This document shows, in pieces, positions 1 through 9,039 of a stretch of 64,000 bases of DNA. The stretch covers positions 2,919,501-2,983,500 of the forward strand of contig NZ_JAQGPN010000001.1 in the NCBI RefSeq assembly GCF_028826155.1, written 5' to 3'. The stretch is from Mesorhizobium shangrilense. GTDB lineage: Bacteria > Pseudomonadota > Alphaproteobacteria > Rhizobiales > Rhizobiaceae. The stretch's first letter is position 1, and every line of letters starts with the position of its first letter. A model generated the notes under the pieces. It did no database searches and was not told where the DNA came from. It saw nothing but the letters and a program-made list of their open reading frames with translations. Position numbers and translations under genes: made by a program.

Positions 1-1092
1 ATCGTTCTCAACACCATCCGCCGACCGGTGATCATGGTCGCTCCGGACGGATACATCACATTCGCCAACGCCGATGCGGAGGACTTCTTCCGTTGCAGCG
101 CCAATGTGCTGGCGCGCAGCCTTCTGTCGAAGTTCGTGCCGTTCGACAGCCCCCTGCTGACGCTGGTGGAGCAGGTGCGCGAACGGCTGAGCCCAGTCAA
201 CGAATATCGGGTCGACGTGTCGTCGCCGCGTCTGGGCGAGGAAAAGATGGTCGATCTGTACGCAGCGCCGGTGCCCGAGTTTCCCGGCTCGGTGGTGGTG
301 ATGTTTCAGGAACGCTCGATGGCGGACAAGATCGACCGCCAGATGACGCATCGCGGCGCAGCGCGGTCGGTGTCCGGCCTTGCCGCCATGCTGGCGCACG
401 AGATCAAGAATCCTTTGTCGGGCATCCGCGGTGCGGCCCAACTGCTGGAACTGTCCGCCTCAGACGAGGATCGCGCGCTGACGCGCCTGATCACTGATGA
501 GACCGACCGCATCGTCGCGCTGGTCGACCGGATGGAGGTGTTTTCCGACGAGCGTCCGATCGATCGTTATCCGGTCAACATCCATGTTGTGCTCGACCAT
601 GTGGAGGCAATCGCCAGGAACGGCTTCGCCAGGGGGATAAGGATCGTCCAGGACTATGACCCGTCGCTGCCCCCGGTCTATGCCAACCGCGACCAACTCA
701 TCCAGGTGTTCCTCAACCTGATCAAGAACGCCGCTGAGGCGGTGGGGTCGGATCCGCAGGCCGAGATCACGCTGACGACAGCGTTCCGGCCCGGCATCCG
801 CGTCTCGGTTCCCGGCACGTCCGACCGCGTGTCGCTGCCGCTCGAGTTCTGCGTCCGCGACAACGGGCCCGGCGTGTCGGAGGACATCCTCCCCATACTG
901 TTCGATCCCTTCATAACCACCAAGCTCAACGGTTCAGGGCTGGGGCTGGCGCTCGTCGCCAAGATCGTCGGCGAGCATGGCGGCATCGTCGAATGCGAGT
1001 CGACACCGCGTGGCACGAACTTTCGTGTTCTCATGCCGGCCTGGAAGGAAAACACGCCCATCGGCGAAGACGAGGACGGAGGACATACATGA
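1..1092 (+). CDS. ntrB: Nitrogen regulation sensor histidine kinase NtrB (5' truncated by window edge)
   Basis: Cytoplasmic sensor kinase/phosphatase that controls NtrC in response to nitrogen status through PII. The reading frame is open from base 1 with no convincing start, and the visible protein lacks the first residues of the family, so the gene begins upstream. Visible parts are a PAS-like sensor region (about bases 1-300), a HisKA H-box AHEIKNP with the phospho-accepting His codon at 397-399, an N-box [10 protein letters not shown], and ATP-lid glycine motifs DNGPG and GSGLGLAL. There is no membrane segment, as expected for NtrB. The stop overlaps the ntrC start (ATGA, 1089-1092), so the two are translationally coupled. 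Confidence 0.95.
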   Translation: MVLNTIRRPVIMVAPDGYITFANADAEDFFRCSANVLARSLLSKFVPFDSPLLTLVEQVRERLSPVNEYRVDVSSPRLGEEKMVDLYAAPVPEFPGSVVVMFQERSMADKIDRQMTHRGAARSVSGLAAMLAHEIKNPLSGIRGAAQLLELSASDEDRALTRLITDETDRIVALVDRMEVFSDERPIDRYPVNIHVVLDHVEAIARNGFARGIRIVQDYDPSLPPVYANRDQLIQVFLNLIKNAAEAVGSDPQAEITLTTAFRPGIRVSVPGTSDRVSLPLEFCVRDNGPGVSEDILPILFDPFITTKLNGSGLGLALVAKIVGEHGGIVECESTPRGTNFRVLMPAWKENTPIGEDEDGGHT

Positions 1093-2546
1093 ACGCGCCC
1101 GGCCAGATCCTCGTCGCCGACGACGATGCCGCCATCCGCACCGTTCTGAACCAGGCGCTGATCCGCTCCGGCCACGAGGTGCGGGTGACGTCGAATGCGC
1201 AGACCCTGTGGCGATGGGTGGCTGCCGGCGACGGCGACCTCGTCATCACCGACGTGGTGATGCCGGACGGCAACGCCTTCGATATGCTCCCGCGCATCAA
1301 GAAGGCGCGGCCGGAACTGCCGGTCATCGTGATGAGCGCCCAGAACACCTTCATGACGGCGATCCGTGCTTCGGAGACCGGCGCCTACGAGTACCTGCCG
1401 AAGCCGTTCGACCTCACCGAGCTGCTGAACATCGTGTCGCGTGCGCTGGCCGAGCCGCGCCGTCCGGCTGCGGAGACACGCCACGACGAGCAGCCGGACG
1501 CCATGCCGCTGGTCGGACGGTCAGCCGCGATGCAGGACATCTACCGCATGCTGGCGCGCATGATGCAGACCGACCTGACGGTGATGATCACCGGCGAGTC
1601 GGGCACCGGCAAGGAACTGGTCGCACGCGCACTGCACGAATATGGCCGCCGGCGAAACGGACCCTTCGTGGCCATCAACATGGCGGCGATCCCGCGCGAC
1701 CTGATCGAATCCGAGCTTTTCGGCCATGAGAAGGGCGCCTTTACCGGTGCGCACAACCGATCGACGGGGCGCTTCGAGCAGGCGGAAGGCGGAACACTTT
1801 TCCTGGACGAGATCGGCGACATGCCGATGGAGGCGCAAACCCGCCTGCTGCGCGTTCTCCAGCAGGGAGAGTACACGACGGTCGGCGGCCGCACGCCGAT
1901 CAAGACGGACGTGCGCATTGTCGCGGCGACCAACAAGGACCTGCGGGCGCTGATCAACCAGGGTCTGTTTCGCGAGGACCTTTTCTATCGGCTCAATGTG
2001 GTGCCGCTTCGCTTGCCGCCCCTGCGCGAGCGCTCGGAGGACATTCCCGATCTCGTCCGTCACTTTTTCACGCAGGCAGAGAACGAAGGCCTCCAGAAGA
2101 AGCGCATCGCGCCGGGCGGCATCGAGCTGATGCGGCGCTACCAGTGGCCCGGCAACGTGCGCGAGCTGGAGAACTTGATACGCCGGCTGGCGGCGCTCTA
2201 TCCCCAGGACGAGATCTCGGCGGAGATCGTCGAAACCGAACTCCAGGCCGGCGCTTCTCCGACCACAGTCGCCGCAGATCTGACGCCGGAGCACCTCACG
2301 ATCGGCCAGGCGGTCGAGCGGCATCTCCACCGCTATTTCGCGACCTACGAGGGCGACCTGCCGCCTCCCGGCCTCTACGATCGCCTCATGGCCGAGGTCG
2401 AGTATCCGCTCGTACTTGCCTGCATGACAGCCACGCGCGGCAACCAGATCAAGGCCGCCGAGCTGCTCGGGCTCAATCGCAACACGCTGCGCAAGAAGAT
2501 CCGCGAGCTCGGCGTCAACGTCTATCGCGGCGCGCGCTCGGGCTGA
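1089..2546 (+). CDS. ntrC: Nitrogen regulation response regulator NtrC (sigma-54 activator)
   Basis: 485-residue enhancer-binding protein that activates sigma-54 promoters when phosphorylated by NtrB. It has a receiver domain with acidic pocket DDD at 11-13 and phospho-acceptor Asp55 (TDVVMPDG), an AAA+ domain with Walker A GESGTGKE near residue 170, an intact GAFTGA loop at about 216-221 and Walker B-type [10 protein letters not shown], then a C-terminal Fis-type helix-turn-helix ([17 protein letters not shown]). I chose the start that overlaps the ntrB stop because it gives the normal N-terminus; the longer frame from 993 lies inside ntrB. A plausible target, the sigma-54 promoter of glnB, is in this window at 33361-33378. 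Confidence 0.96.
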   Translation: MNAPGQILVADDDAAIRTVLNQALIRSGHEVRVTSNAQTLWRWVAAGDGDLVITDVVMPDGNAFDMLPRIKKARPELPVIVMSAQNTFMTAIRASETGAYEYLPKPFDLTELLNIVSRALAEPRRPAAETRHDEQPDAMPLVGRSAAMQDIYRMLARMMQTDLTVMITGESGTGKELVARALHEYGRRRNGPFVAINMAAIPRDLIESELFGHEKGAFTGAHNRSTGRFEQAEGGTLFLDEIGDMPMEAQTRLLRVLQQGEYTTVGGRTPIKTDVRIVAATNKDLRALINQGLFREDLFYRLNVVPLRLPPLRERSEDIPDLVRHFFTQAENEGLQKKRIAPGGIELMRRYQWPGNVRELENLIRRLAALYPQDEISAEIVETELQAGASPTTVAADLTPEHLTIGQAVERHLHRYFATYEGDLPPPGLYDRLMAEVEYPLVLACMTATRGNQIKAAELLGLNRNTLRKKIRELGVNVYRGARSG

Positions 2547-2652
2547 GCGGAGGCGCGCTTGCTTCGTGCTCGTTGAATGAGAGCGAAGTCCGCAGCCGCG
2601 GCGAGATACGGAGATAGCTCCAGCTCGCCCCGGTTTTGTTGCAGAATCGCCA

Positions 2653-2662
2653 CAATGTGTTG
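2653..2662. promoter_or_regulatory. Possible NtrX-type box upstream of ntrY
   Basis: CAATGTGTTG fits the short CAA-N4-TTG pattern reported for NtrX sites and lies 35 bases before the ntrY ATG, inside a 151-base gap after ntrC. The sequence GTTGCA also occurs twice here. The motif is short and could be chance; the autoregulation reading is inference. Confidence 0.25.
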
Positions 2663-2697
2663 CATAGAATCAACGTAATTCATCGACGCACGGGCTG

Positions 2698-4983
2698 ATG
2701 GCGATTCCCGCAGATACACTTCCGACCCCGCTCTTTGGGAAGTCGTCGCAGCTTGACGGGCGGCGCCTGCTGGCGCCGGGCATCGTCGCGGTCGTTGCTG
2801 CGCTGCTGACCGCTGCCGTCTCGTTTGCCATCCTCATCGGCGTCACGCCGATCACGCCGAGCGAGTCGATCACGCTTGCGCTGATCGTCATCAACGGCGC
2901 ATTCGTCCTGCTGCTGATCGCCCTTATTGGGCAGGAAATCTACGCCATCTACATGTCCCGCCGTCGGGGAAAGGCGGCGTCCAGGCTCCATGTGCGCATC
3001 ATCGCGATGTTCGCGCTGGTGGCTGCGATTCCCGCCATCCTCGTCGCCATCGTCGCCTCGATCTCGCTGAATGTCGGGCTCGACCGCTGGTTCGAGATCC
3101 GCACCAGGGCGATCATCAGCTCCTCGCTCTCGATCGCCGAAGCCTATGTGATCGAGAACGCGCGTAATCTGCAGGGCACGACGCTGTCGATGGCGAACTA
3201 CCTGAACCAGGCGCGCCCCATCTACAATCTCGACCGCACCGGCTTTCGCGACCTGATGACCCGCGAGGCGGTCGGCCGCGCCCTTGCGCACGCGGCGCTG
3301 GTGAAGGCGGACGGCTCGGTGGTGATGCAGGCCGAGACGAACGCGGATTTCGACATGCCGGAACTGCCCGAGGGGGCGACGCAGCAGGCGGACGACGGCA
3401 GGCCTGTCCTGATCGAGCCGCGCACCCGCCCGATCGTCGGCGCGGTGCTGAAGCTGCGCGAGATCCCGGACGTCTACCTCTACACAATCCGGATGGTCGA
3501 TCCGGAGGTGATACGGGCGCGGCAGATCGTGCGCGCGAATGTGGACGATTACCGCGACCTTGAGGGAAGCCGCATATCCACCCAGATCGCCTTCGCGCTG
3601 CTCTATCTCGGGCTTGTCCTCATCATCGTGCTCGCTGCGATCTGGACGGCCATCGCAGTCGCCGACCGTCTGGTGCGGCCGATCCGCCGGCTCATCGGCG
3701 CCGCCGACGAGGTCGCCACCGGCAACCTCGACGTCTCCGTTCCGGTGCGGGCGACAGACGGCGATATGGCCTCGCTCGGCGACACCTTCAATAAGATGCT
3801 GCTCGAGCTGAAATCCCAACGCAACGAGATCCTTGCGGCAAAGGACGTCATGGATGAGCGGCGGCGTTTCTCCGAGGCCGTGCTGTCCGGCGTCACCGCC
3901 GGCGTCATCGGCGTCGACGCGGTCGGCACGATCACGATCGTCAACCGCTCGGCGGAGACGATGCTTGCCATCTCCGCAGCCGAGGCGGTTGGTCAAAACC
4001 TCTCCGTCGTGCTGCCGCATATCGGGCGGATCTTCGAGATCGGCCGAAATTCGCAGCGACCTGTCTATCGGGAACAGGTCACCTTCTTCAGGGCCAGGCT
4101 CGAGCGCACGTTCAACGTGCAGGTCACCATCGAGCAGGGCGACCGCCAGGTCGGCGAGAAGTCCTACGTGGTCACGGTCGACGACATCACCGATCTCGTT
4201 CAGGCGCAGCGCTCGACCGCCTGGGCGGACGTGGCGCGCCGCATCGCGCACGAGATCAAGAACCCGCTCACGCCCATCCAGCTTTCGGCGGAGCGCATCC
4301 GTCGCCGCTACGGCAAGGTCATCACCGAGGATCGGGAGGTGTTCGACCAGTGCACCGACACGATCATCCGCCAGGTGGCGGACATCGGCCGCATGGTGGA
4401 CGAGTTCTCCGCCTTCGCAAGGATGCCGAAGCCCGACATGAAGCAGCTCGACCTGCGCGAGCCGCTGCGTGAGGCCTCGTTCCTGGTCGAGGTGAGCCGC
4501 GCCGAAATCGCGTTCGAGCGCGATTTCGGCAACGAGCCGCTTACCGGCACATTCGACACGCGGCTGATGACCCAGGCATTCGGCAACGTCATCAAGAATG
4601 CTGCCGAGGCCATCGAAGGGGCGGAACGCACGCCGGAGGAGCGCGGCGTCATCCGCATCCGGGCGCGGCGTGAAGGCGCCATGGTGCGCGTCGACGTGAT
4701 CGACAATGGCAAGGGACTGCCCCGCGAGAATCGCCAGCGTCTGCTCGAGCCCTACATGACGACGCGTGAAAAGGGCACCGGCCTCGGCCTCGCGATCGTC
4801 AGGAAGATCATCGAGGATCACGGAGGCTCGCTGGAGCTTCACGATGCGCCGGACGATTTCTACGAGGGCAGGGGCGCAATGATCAGCATTTTCGTTCCCG
4901 CTTCGGCGACGCCATCATCGGACGCCGCCGGGCAGGAGCACCCGAAGCAAGCAGAAAACGAGCAGGTCGGAAATGGCATCTGA
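2698..4983 (+). CDS. ntrY: Membrane sensor histidine kinase NtrY
   Basis: 761-residue inner-membrane kinase paired with NtrX and linked in alphaproteobacteria to nitrogen and redox signalling. Hydrophobic segments lie near residues 26-50, 60-82 and 97-125, followed by an extracytoplasmic region, another membrane segment near 300-325, a HAMP linker, a PAS region (about 390-500), the HisKA H-box [10 protein letters not shown] near residue 518, and an HATPase_c domain with NVIKNAAEAIEG, DNGKGLP and GTGLGLAI. The length is typical. A 151-base gap separates it from ntrC, so it may have its own promoter. Its 3' end overlaps ntrX by 11 bases. Confidence 0.95.
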   Translation: MAIPADTLPTPLFGKSSQLDGRRLLAPGIVAVVAALLTAAVSFAILIGVTPITPSESITLALIVINGAFVLLLIALIGQEIYAIYMSRRRGKAASRLHVRIIAMFALVAAIPAILVAIVASISLNVGLDRWFEIRTRAIISSSLSIAEAYVIENARNLQGTTLSMANYLNQARPIYNLDRTGFRDLMTREAVGRALAHAALVKADGSVVMQAETNADFDMPELPEGATQQADDGRPVLIEPRTRPIVGAVLKLREIPDVYLYTIRMVDPEVIRARQIVRANVDDYRDLEGSRISTQIAFALLYLGLVLIIVLAAIWTAIAVADRLVRPIRRLIGAADEVATGNLDVSVPVRATDGDMASLGDTFNKMLLELKSQRNEILAAKDVMDERRRFSEAVLSGVTAGVIGVDAVGTITIVNRSAETMLAISAAEAVGQNLSVVLPHIGRIFEIGRNSQRPVYREQVTFFRARLERTFNVQVTIEQGDRQVGEKSYVVTVDDITDLVQAQRSTAWADVARRIAHEIKNPLTPIQLSAERIRRRYGKVITEDREVFDQCTDTIIRQVADIGRMVDEFSAFARMPKPDMKQLDLREPLREASFLVEVSRAEIAFERDFGNEPLTGTFDTRLMTQAFGNVIKNAAEAIEGAERTPEERGVIRIRARREGAMVRVDVIDNGKGLPRENRQRLLEPYMTTREKGTGLGLAIVRKIIEDHGGSLELHDAPDDFYEGRGAMISIFVPASATPSSDAAGQEHPKQAENEQVGNGI

Positions 4984-6334
4984 CATTCTCATCATCGACG
5001 ACGAAGAAGACATCCGCGAACTGGTCGCGGGCATCCTGAGCGACGAGGGACACGAGACACGCACCGCGCACGACAGCGACAGCGCCTTCGCCGCGATCGC
5101 GGACCGTGCCCCGCGCCTGGTCTTCCTCGACATATGGCTGCAAGGGTCCCGCCTCGATGGCCTGGCGATTCTGGACAAGATCAAGACCATGCATCCGGAG
5201 CTGCCGGTGGTCATGATCTCGGGCCACGGCAACATCGAAACCGCGGTCTCGGCCATCCGGCGCGGCGCTTACGACTTCATCGAGAAGCCGTTCAAGGCCG
5301 ACCGCCTGATCCTGATCGCCGAGCGCGCCCTGGAAACCTCCAAGCTGAAGCGCGAGGTGTCGGATCTGCGCCAGCGCAGCGGCGACAGTTTCGACCTGAT
5401 CGGCAAATCGCCGGCGATGAACCATTTGCGGCAGACGATCGAGCGCGCGGCGCCGACCAACAGCCGCATCATGATCATCGGGCCGTCCGGCTCGGGCAAG
5501 GAGATGGTGGCGCGCGCCATTCATGCACAGTCGTCGCGCAAGACCGGTCCGTTCGTGTCGCTCAACGCCGCGACGATCACGCCGGAGCGCATGGAAATCG
5601 AGCTGTTCGGCACCGAATCCAACGGCGGCGAGCGCAAGGTCGGGGCGCTCGAGGAGGCCCACCGCGGCATCCTCTACCTCGACGAGATCGCCGATATGCC
5701 GCGCGAGACGCAGAGCAAGATCCTGCGCGTGCTGGTCGACCAGCAGTTCGAGCGCGTCGGCGGGACCAAGCGGGTCAAGGTCGACGTGCGCATCATCTCG
5801 TCGACCGCGCAGAACCTGGAGGGCATGATCGCCGAGGGGCGGTTTCGGGAGGATCTGTACCACCGCTTGGCGGTGGTCCCGGTCATCGTGCCCGGGCTTT
5901 CGGAGCGCCGCGAGGATATCCCGTATCTTGTCGATCACTTCATGCTGCAGGTGGCGAGGCAGGCCGGCATCAAGCCGCGGCGGATCGGGGACGATGCGCT
6001 GGCCGTGCTTCAGGCGCACAACTGGCCGGGCAACGTGCGACAGCTGCGCAACAATATCGAGCGCCTGATGATCCTGGTGCGCGGCGACGACGTCGACGCG
6101 CCGATCACCGCCGACCTGTTGCCGCAGGAGATCGGCGACGTGATGCCGCGCGCGCCCAACCAGTCGGACCAGCACATCATGGCGCTACCCCTGCGCGAGG
6201 CGCGGGAGATGTTCGAGAAAGAGTATCTGATCGCCCAGATCAACCGGTTCGGCGGCAATATCTCGCGCACGGCCGAGTTCATCGGGATGGAGCGTTCGGC
6301 GCTCCATCGCAAGCTGAAGTCGCTCGGGGTCTAG
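4973..6334 (+). CDS. ntrX: Response regulator NtrX
   Basis: 453-residue partner of NtrY. It has a receiver domain with acidic residues DDEED at 9-13 and Asp53 as phospho-acceptor (FLDIWL), an AAA+ domain with Walker A-like GPSGSGKE and Walker B-like LYLDEIADMP, and a C-terminal Fis-type helix (ISRTAEFIGMERSALHRKL). Where NtrC has GAFTGA, this protein reads SNGGERKVGALEEA, so the loop that contacts sigma-54 is missing. This is known for NtrX of Rhizobiales and implies a regulator that does not open sigma-54 promoters in the NtrC way. The start overlaps ntrY; trkA follows after 6 bases. Confidence 0.95.
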   Translation: MASDILIIDDEEDIRELVAGILSDEGHETRTAHDSDSAFAAIADRAPRLVFLDIWLQGSRLDGLAILDKIKTMHPELPVVMISGHGNIETAVSAIRRGAYDFIEKPFKADRLILIAERALETSKLKREVSDLRQRSGDSFDLIGKSPAMNHLRQTIERAAPTNSRIMIIGPSGSGKEMVARAIHAQSSRKTGPFVSLNAATITPERMEIELFGTESNGGERKVGALEEAHRGILYLDEIADMPRETQSKILRVLVDQQFERVGGTKRVKVDVRIISSTAQNLEGMIAEGRFREDLYHRLAVVPVIVPGLSERREDIPYLVDHFMLQVARQAGIKPRRIGDDALAVLQAHNWPGNVRQLRNNIERLMILVRGDDVDAPITADLLPQEIGDVMPRAPNQSDQHIMALPLREAREMFEKEYLIAQINRFGGNISRTAEFIGMERSALHRKLKSLGV

Positions 6335-6340
6335 GCGCTC

Positions 6341-7717
6341 ATGCGGGTCATAATTTGCGGCGCCGGCCAGGTTGGTTACGGCATTGCCGAGCGGCTGGCC
6401 GCAGAACGGAACGACGTGTCGGTCATCGACACCTCGGCGCAGCTCATCCAGGCGGTGCGCGACTCGCTCGACGTGCGCGGCTTCGTCGGACACGGCTCGC
6501 ATCCCGAGGTGCTGGAGGCGGCGGGCGCGCAACAGGCTGACATGATCATCGCGGTGACGTTGCATGACGAGGTCAACATCGTCGCCTGCGAGATCGCCCA
6601 CGCGCTGTTCAACGTTCCCACCAAGATCGCGCGGATACGGGCGCAGTCCTATCTCCAGCCCCAGTATCAGGACCTGTTCTCGCGCGATCACATGCCGATC
6701 GACGTGATCATCTCGCCCGAGCTCGAGGTGGGCGAGATGGTGCTGAGACGCATCGCGCTGCCGGGCGCGACCGACGTCGTTCGCTTCGCCGAGGGCAAGA
6801 TCATCATGGTGGCAATCGAATGCCTTGAGGATTGCCCTGTCATCAATACGCCGCTGAAGCAGCTCACGGAACTGTTTCCGGACCTGCCGTCCACCGTGGT
6901 GGGGGTCGTACGGGGCGACAGCCTGTTCGTGCCGCATTCCGCCGACCAACTGATCGCTGGCGACCTCGCCTACGTGGTGACGCAGAAGGATCAGGTGCGG
7001 CGCACGCTCAGCCTGTTCGGACATGACGAGCAGGAGGCAACCCGGATCATTATCGCCGGTGGCGGCAACATCGGCCTCTACGTCGCGCGCACCATCGAAC
7101 AGAGGCAGAGCCGGACCCGCATCAAGCTGATCGAGGACCAGCGCGAGCGGGCCGTCAGGATCGCCGACGAACTGCGGCGCACTGTGGTGCTCAACGGCAG
7201 TGCGCTCGACCAGAAGCTGCTCCTCGAGGCCGATATCCACGACGCCGACCTGATGGTGGCGCTGACCAACAGCGACCAGGTCAACATCCTCTCAAGCGTC
7301 ATGGCCAAGGGCCTGGGCTGCAAGGCCAGCCTCGTGCTTCTCAACAGCCCGGCCTATCACGGTCTATCCAAGACGCTCGGCATTGACGCATACGTGAATC
7401 CGCGCTCGGTCACCATTTCCCGTGTGCTTCAGCACGTGCGTCGCGGGCGGATCCGCGCCGTCCACAGCATCCAGCAGGGATTGGCCGAGATCATCGAGGC
7501 GGAGGCGCTGGAGACGTCGCCTCTGGTCGGCACGGCGCTGCGCGACCTCGAGCTGCCCGACGGCATGCGGATCGGCGCGATCTTCCGTGACGGACAGATG
7601 ATCTCGCCCAGCGGCTCCGTGCACATCCGTCCGAAGGACCGCGTCGTCATCTTCGCCATGCAGGGTGCGGTGAAGCAGGTCGAGCAGATGTTCCGCGTCA
7701 GTCTGGAATTCTTCTGA
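6341..7717 (+). CDS. trkA: Trk system potassium uptake regulatory protein TrkA
   Basis: 458-residue cytoplasmic NAD-binding subunit that gates Trk/Ktr-type potassium channels. It contains two tandem RCK modules, each a Rossmann fold plus TrkA-C domain: the first glycine motif is GAGQVGYG near the N-terminus and the second is AGGGNIGLY near residue 237. The length is the family norm for the duplicated form. The gene follows ntrX after 6 bases and is probably co-transcribed, the usual rhizobial arrangement. No Trk membrane subunit is encoded in this window. Confidence 0.93.
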   Translation: MRVIICGAGQVGYGIAERLAAERNDVSVIDTSAQLIQAVRDSLDVRGFVGHGSHPEVLEAAGAQQADMIIAVTLHDEVNIVACEIAHALFNVPTKIARIRAQSYLQPQYQDLFSRDHMPIDVIISPELEVGEMVLRRIALPGATDVVRFAEGKIIMVAIECLEDCPVINTPLKQLTELFPDLPSTVVGVVRGDSLFVPHSADQLIAGDLAYVVTQKDQVRRTLSLFGHDEQEATRIIIAGGGNIGLYVARTIEQRQSRTRIKLIEDQRERAVRIADELRRTVVLNGSALDQKLLLEADIHDADLMVALTNSDQVNILSSVMAKGLGCKASLVLLNSPAYHGLSKTLGIDAYVNPRSVTISRVLQHVRRGRIRAVHSIQQGLAEIIEAEALETSPLVGTALRDLELPDGMRIGAIFRDGQMISPSGSVHIRPKDRVVIFAMQGAVKQVEQMFRVSLEFF

Positions 7718-7787
7718 GTTCGCGATTTGGCCGTTACCGCCAGCCGGGAATCGCTTAAGCCTCCCCTGTCTTTCAAGGAGTTCGGAC

Positions 7788-8651
7788 ATGCCTCGTATCG
7801 CCTATGTGAACGGCCGCTATGTGCCGCATCGCGAGGCGATGGTGCATGTAGAGGACCGCGGTTATCAGTTCGCCGACGGCGTCTACGAGGTCTGCGAGAT
7901 TTCGCGCGGCTTCATCGTGGACATGACGCGGCATCTCGACCGCCTGGACCGTTCGCTGCGCGAGCTTCAGATCGCCTGGCCCATGTCGCGAAAGGCGCTG
8001 CACATCGCGATGTCCGAGGTCATTCACCGCAATCTGGTCCGCGATGGCCTGGTCTACCTCCAGGTGACGCGCGGCGTCGCCCCGCGCGACCATGCTTTTC
8101 CCGCGCCTGGCGTCAGACCGAGCATCGTCATCACGGCGAAGCGACTCGACACCGTCGCCGGCGCGAAGCGCGCCGCGACCGGTCTCGATGTCATCACCGT
8201 GCCTGAGAACCGGTGGGAGCGCGTCGACATCAAGACGGTCGGCCTGCTCCCCAACGTGCTGGCCCGGCAGAAGGCGAAGTCGGCGGGCGCTCACGATGCC
8301 TGGTTCGTCGATCCCGATGGCACGGTGAAGGAGGGGGCATCGAGCAACGTCTGGATCGTGACGAAGGACAATGTGCTGGTAACGCGCCAGGCCGAAACAG
8401 GAATACTGCGCGGCATCACCCGCACGACCGTGTTCGACGTCGCCCGGAAACTCGAGCTCAAAATCGAGGAACGCAACTTCTCGCTTGATGAGGCAAAGGC
8501 AGCGAAAGAGGTGTTCATGACATCGGCGACGACGGTGGTCATGCCAGTCGTATCCATCGACGGGCACAGTGTCGCCAACGGACACCCGGGCGCTACAACG
8601 CTTTTGTTGCGCGAGGCATTTTTTGACGTTGCGGAACGAAGTCCAGCCTGA
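7788..8651 (+). CDS. dat: D-amino acid aminotransferase (class IV PLP enzyme)
   Basis: 287-residue fold-type IV aminotransferase, expected to interconvert D-amino acids such as D-Ala and D-Glu through pyridoxal phosphate. The PLP-binding lysine is K149 in the VDIKTVGLL context, and the phosphate-loop region EGASSNVWIV follows. The N-terminal YVNGRYVP and EDRGYQFADGVYE segments are typical of the D-amino acid rather than the branched-chain branch. A clear ribosome site AAGGAG lies 9 bases before the ATG. The gene sits between trkA and hfq as in related genomes. Substrate preference is inferred from family likeness; 4-amino-4-deoxychorismate lyase is a related alternative. Confidence 0.85.
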   Translation: MPRIAYVNGRYVPHREAMVHVEDRGYQFADGVYEVCEISRGFIVDMTRHLDRLDRSLRELQIAWPMSRKALHIAMSEVIHRNLVRDGLVYLQVTRGVAPRDHAFPAPGVRPSIVITAKRLDTVAGAKRAATGLDVITVPENRWERVDIKTVGLLPNVLARQKAKSAGAHDAWFVDPDGTVKEGASSNVWIVTKDNVLVTRQAETGILRGITRTTVFDVARKLELKIEERNFSLDEAKAAKEVFMTSATTVVMPVVSIDGHSVANGHPGATTLLLREAFFDVAERSPA

Positions 8652-8790
8652 TAACGGCTCTATTCGATTTAAGACACAATGAGACCTTTCCACTTGTTTC
8701 GGGTTTCGACGCAAGTGGCTGGAACTTGACACCACGCCGCTAAACTGGCGCAGTGCCAACCAGGCAAAGGGCGGCGAAAGACAAGAAGCA

Positions 8791-9039
8791 ATGGCGGAAC
8801 GTTCGCAGAATCTTCAAGACCTCTTTCTGAACTCGGTTCGGAAGAGCAAGAACCCACTGACGATCTTCCTGATCAATGGCGTCAAACTGACCGGTGTCGT
8901 AACGTCGTTCGACAATTTCTGTGTGTTGCTGCGCAGGGACGGCCATTCGCAGCTGGTCTACAAGCATGCGATCTCGACGATCATGCCGAGCCAGCCCGTG
9001 CAAATGTTCGATGCCGAGGAAAACGGCCGGGAAAGCTGA
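8791..9039 (+). CDS. hfq: RNA chaperone Hfq
   Basis: 82-residue Sm-like protein that forms hexamers and pairs small RNAs with mRNAs. Sm1 ([21 protein letters not shown]) and Sm2 ([10 protein letters not shown], the usual YKHAISTI box) are intact, and the QNLQDLFLN start is canonical. The 140-base upstream gap holds a TTGACA -35-like hexamer at 8726-8731 without a good -10, and a 7-bp inverted repeat CCACTTG/CAAGTGG (8690-8718), so hfq probably has its own promoter. hflX begins at the base after the hfq stop. Confidence 0.98.
   Translation: MAERSQNLQDLFLNSVRKSKNPLTIFLINGVKLTGVVTSFDNFCVLLRRDGHSQLVYKHAISTIMPSQPVQMFDAEENGRES

Noticed and set aside
2680..4842. 720-codon minus-strand frame opposite ntrY
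   Set aside because: Same effect; low-complexity RD/HR-rich translation, no ribosome site, and ntrY is certain.
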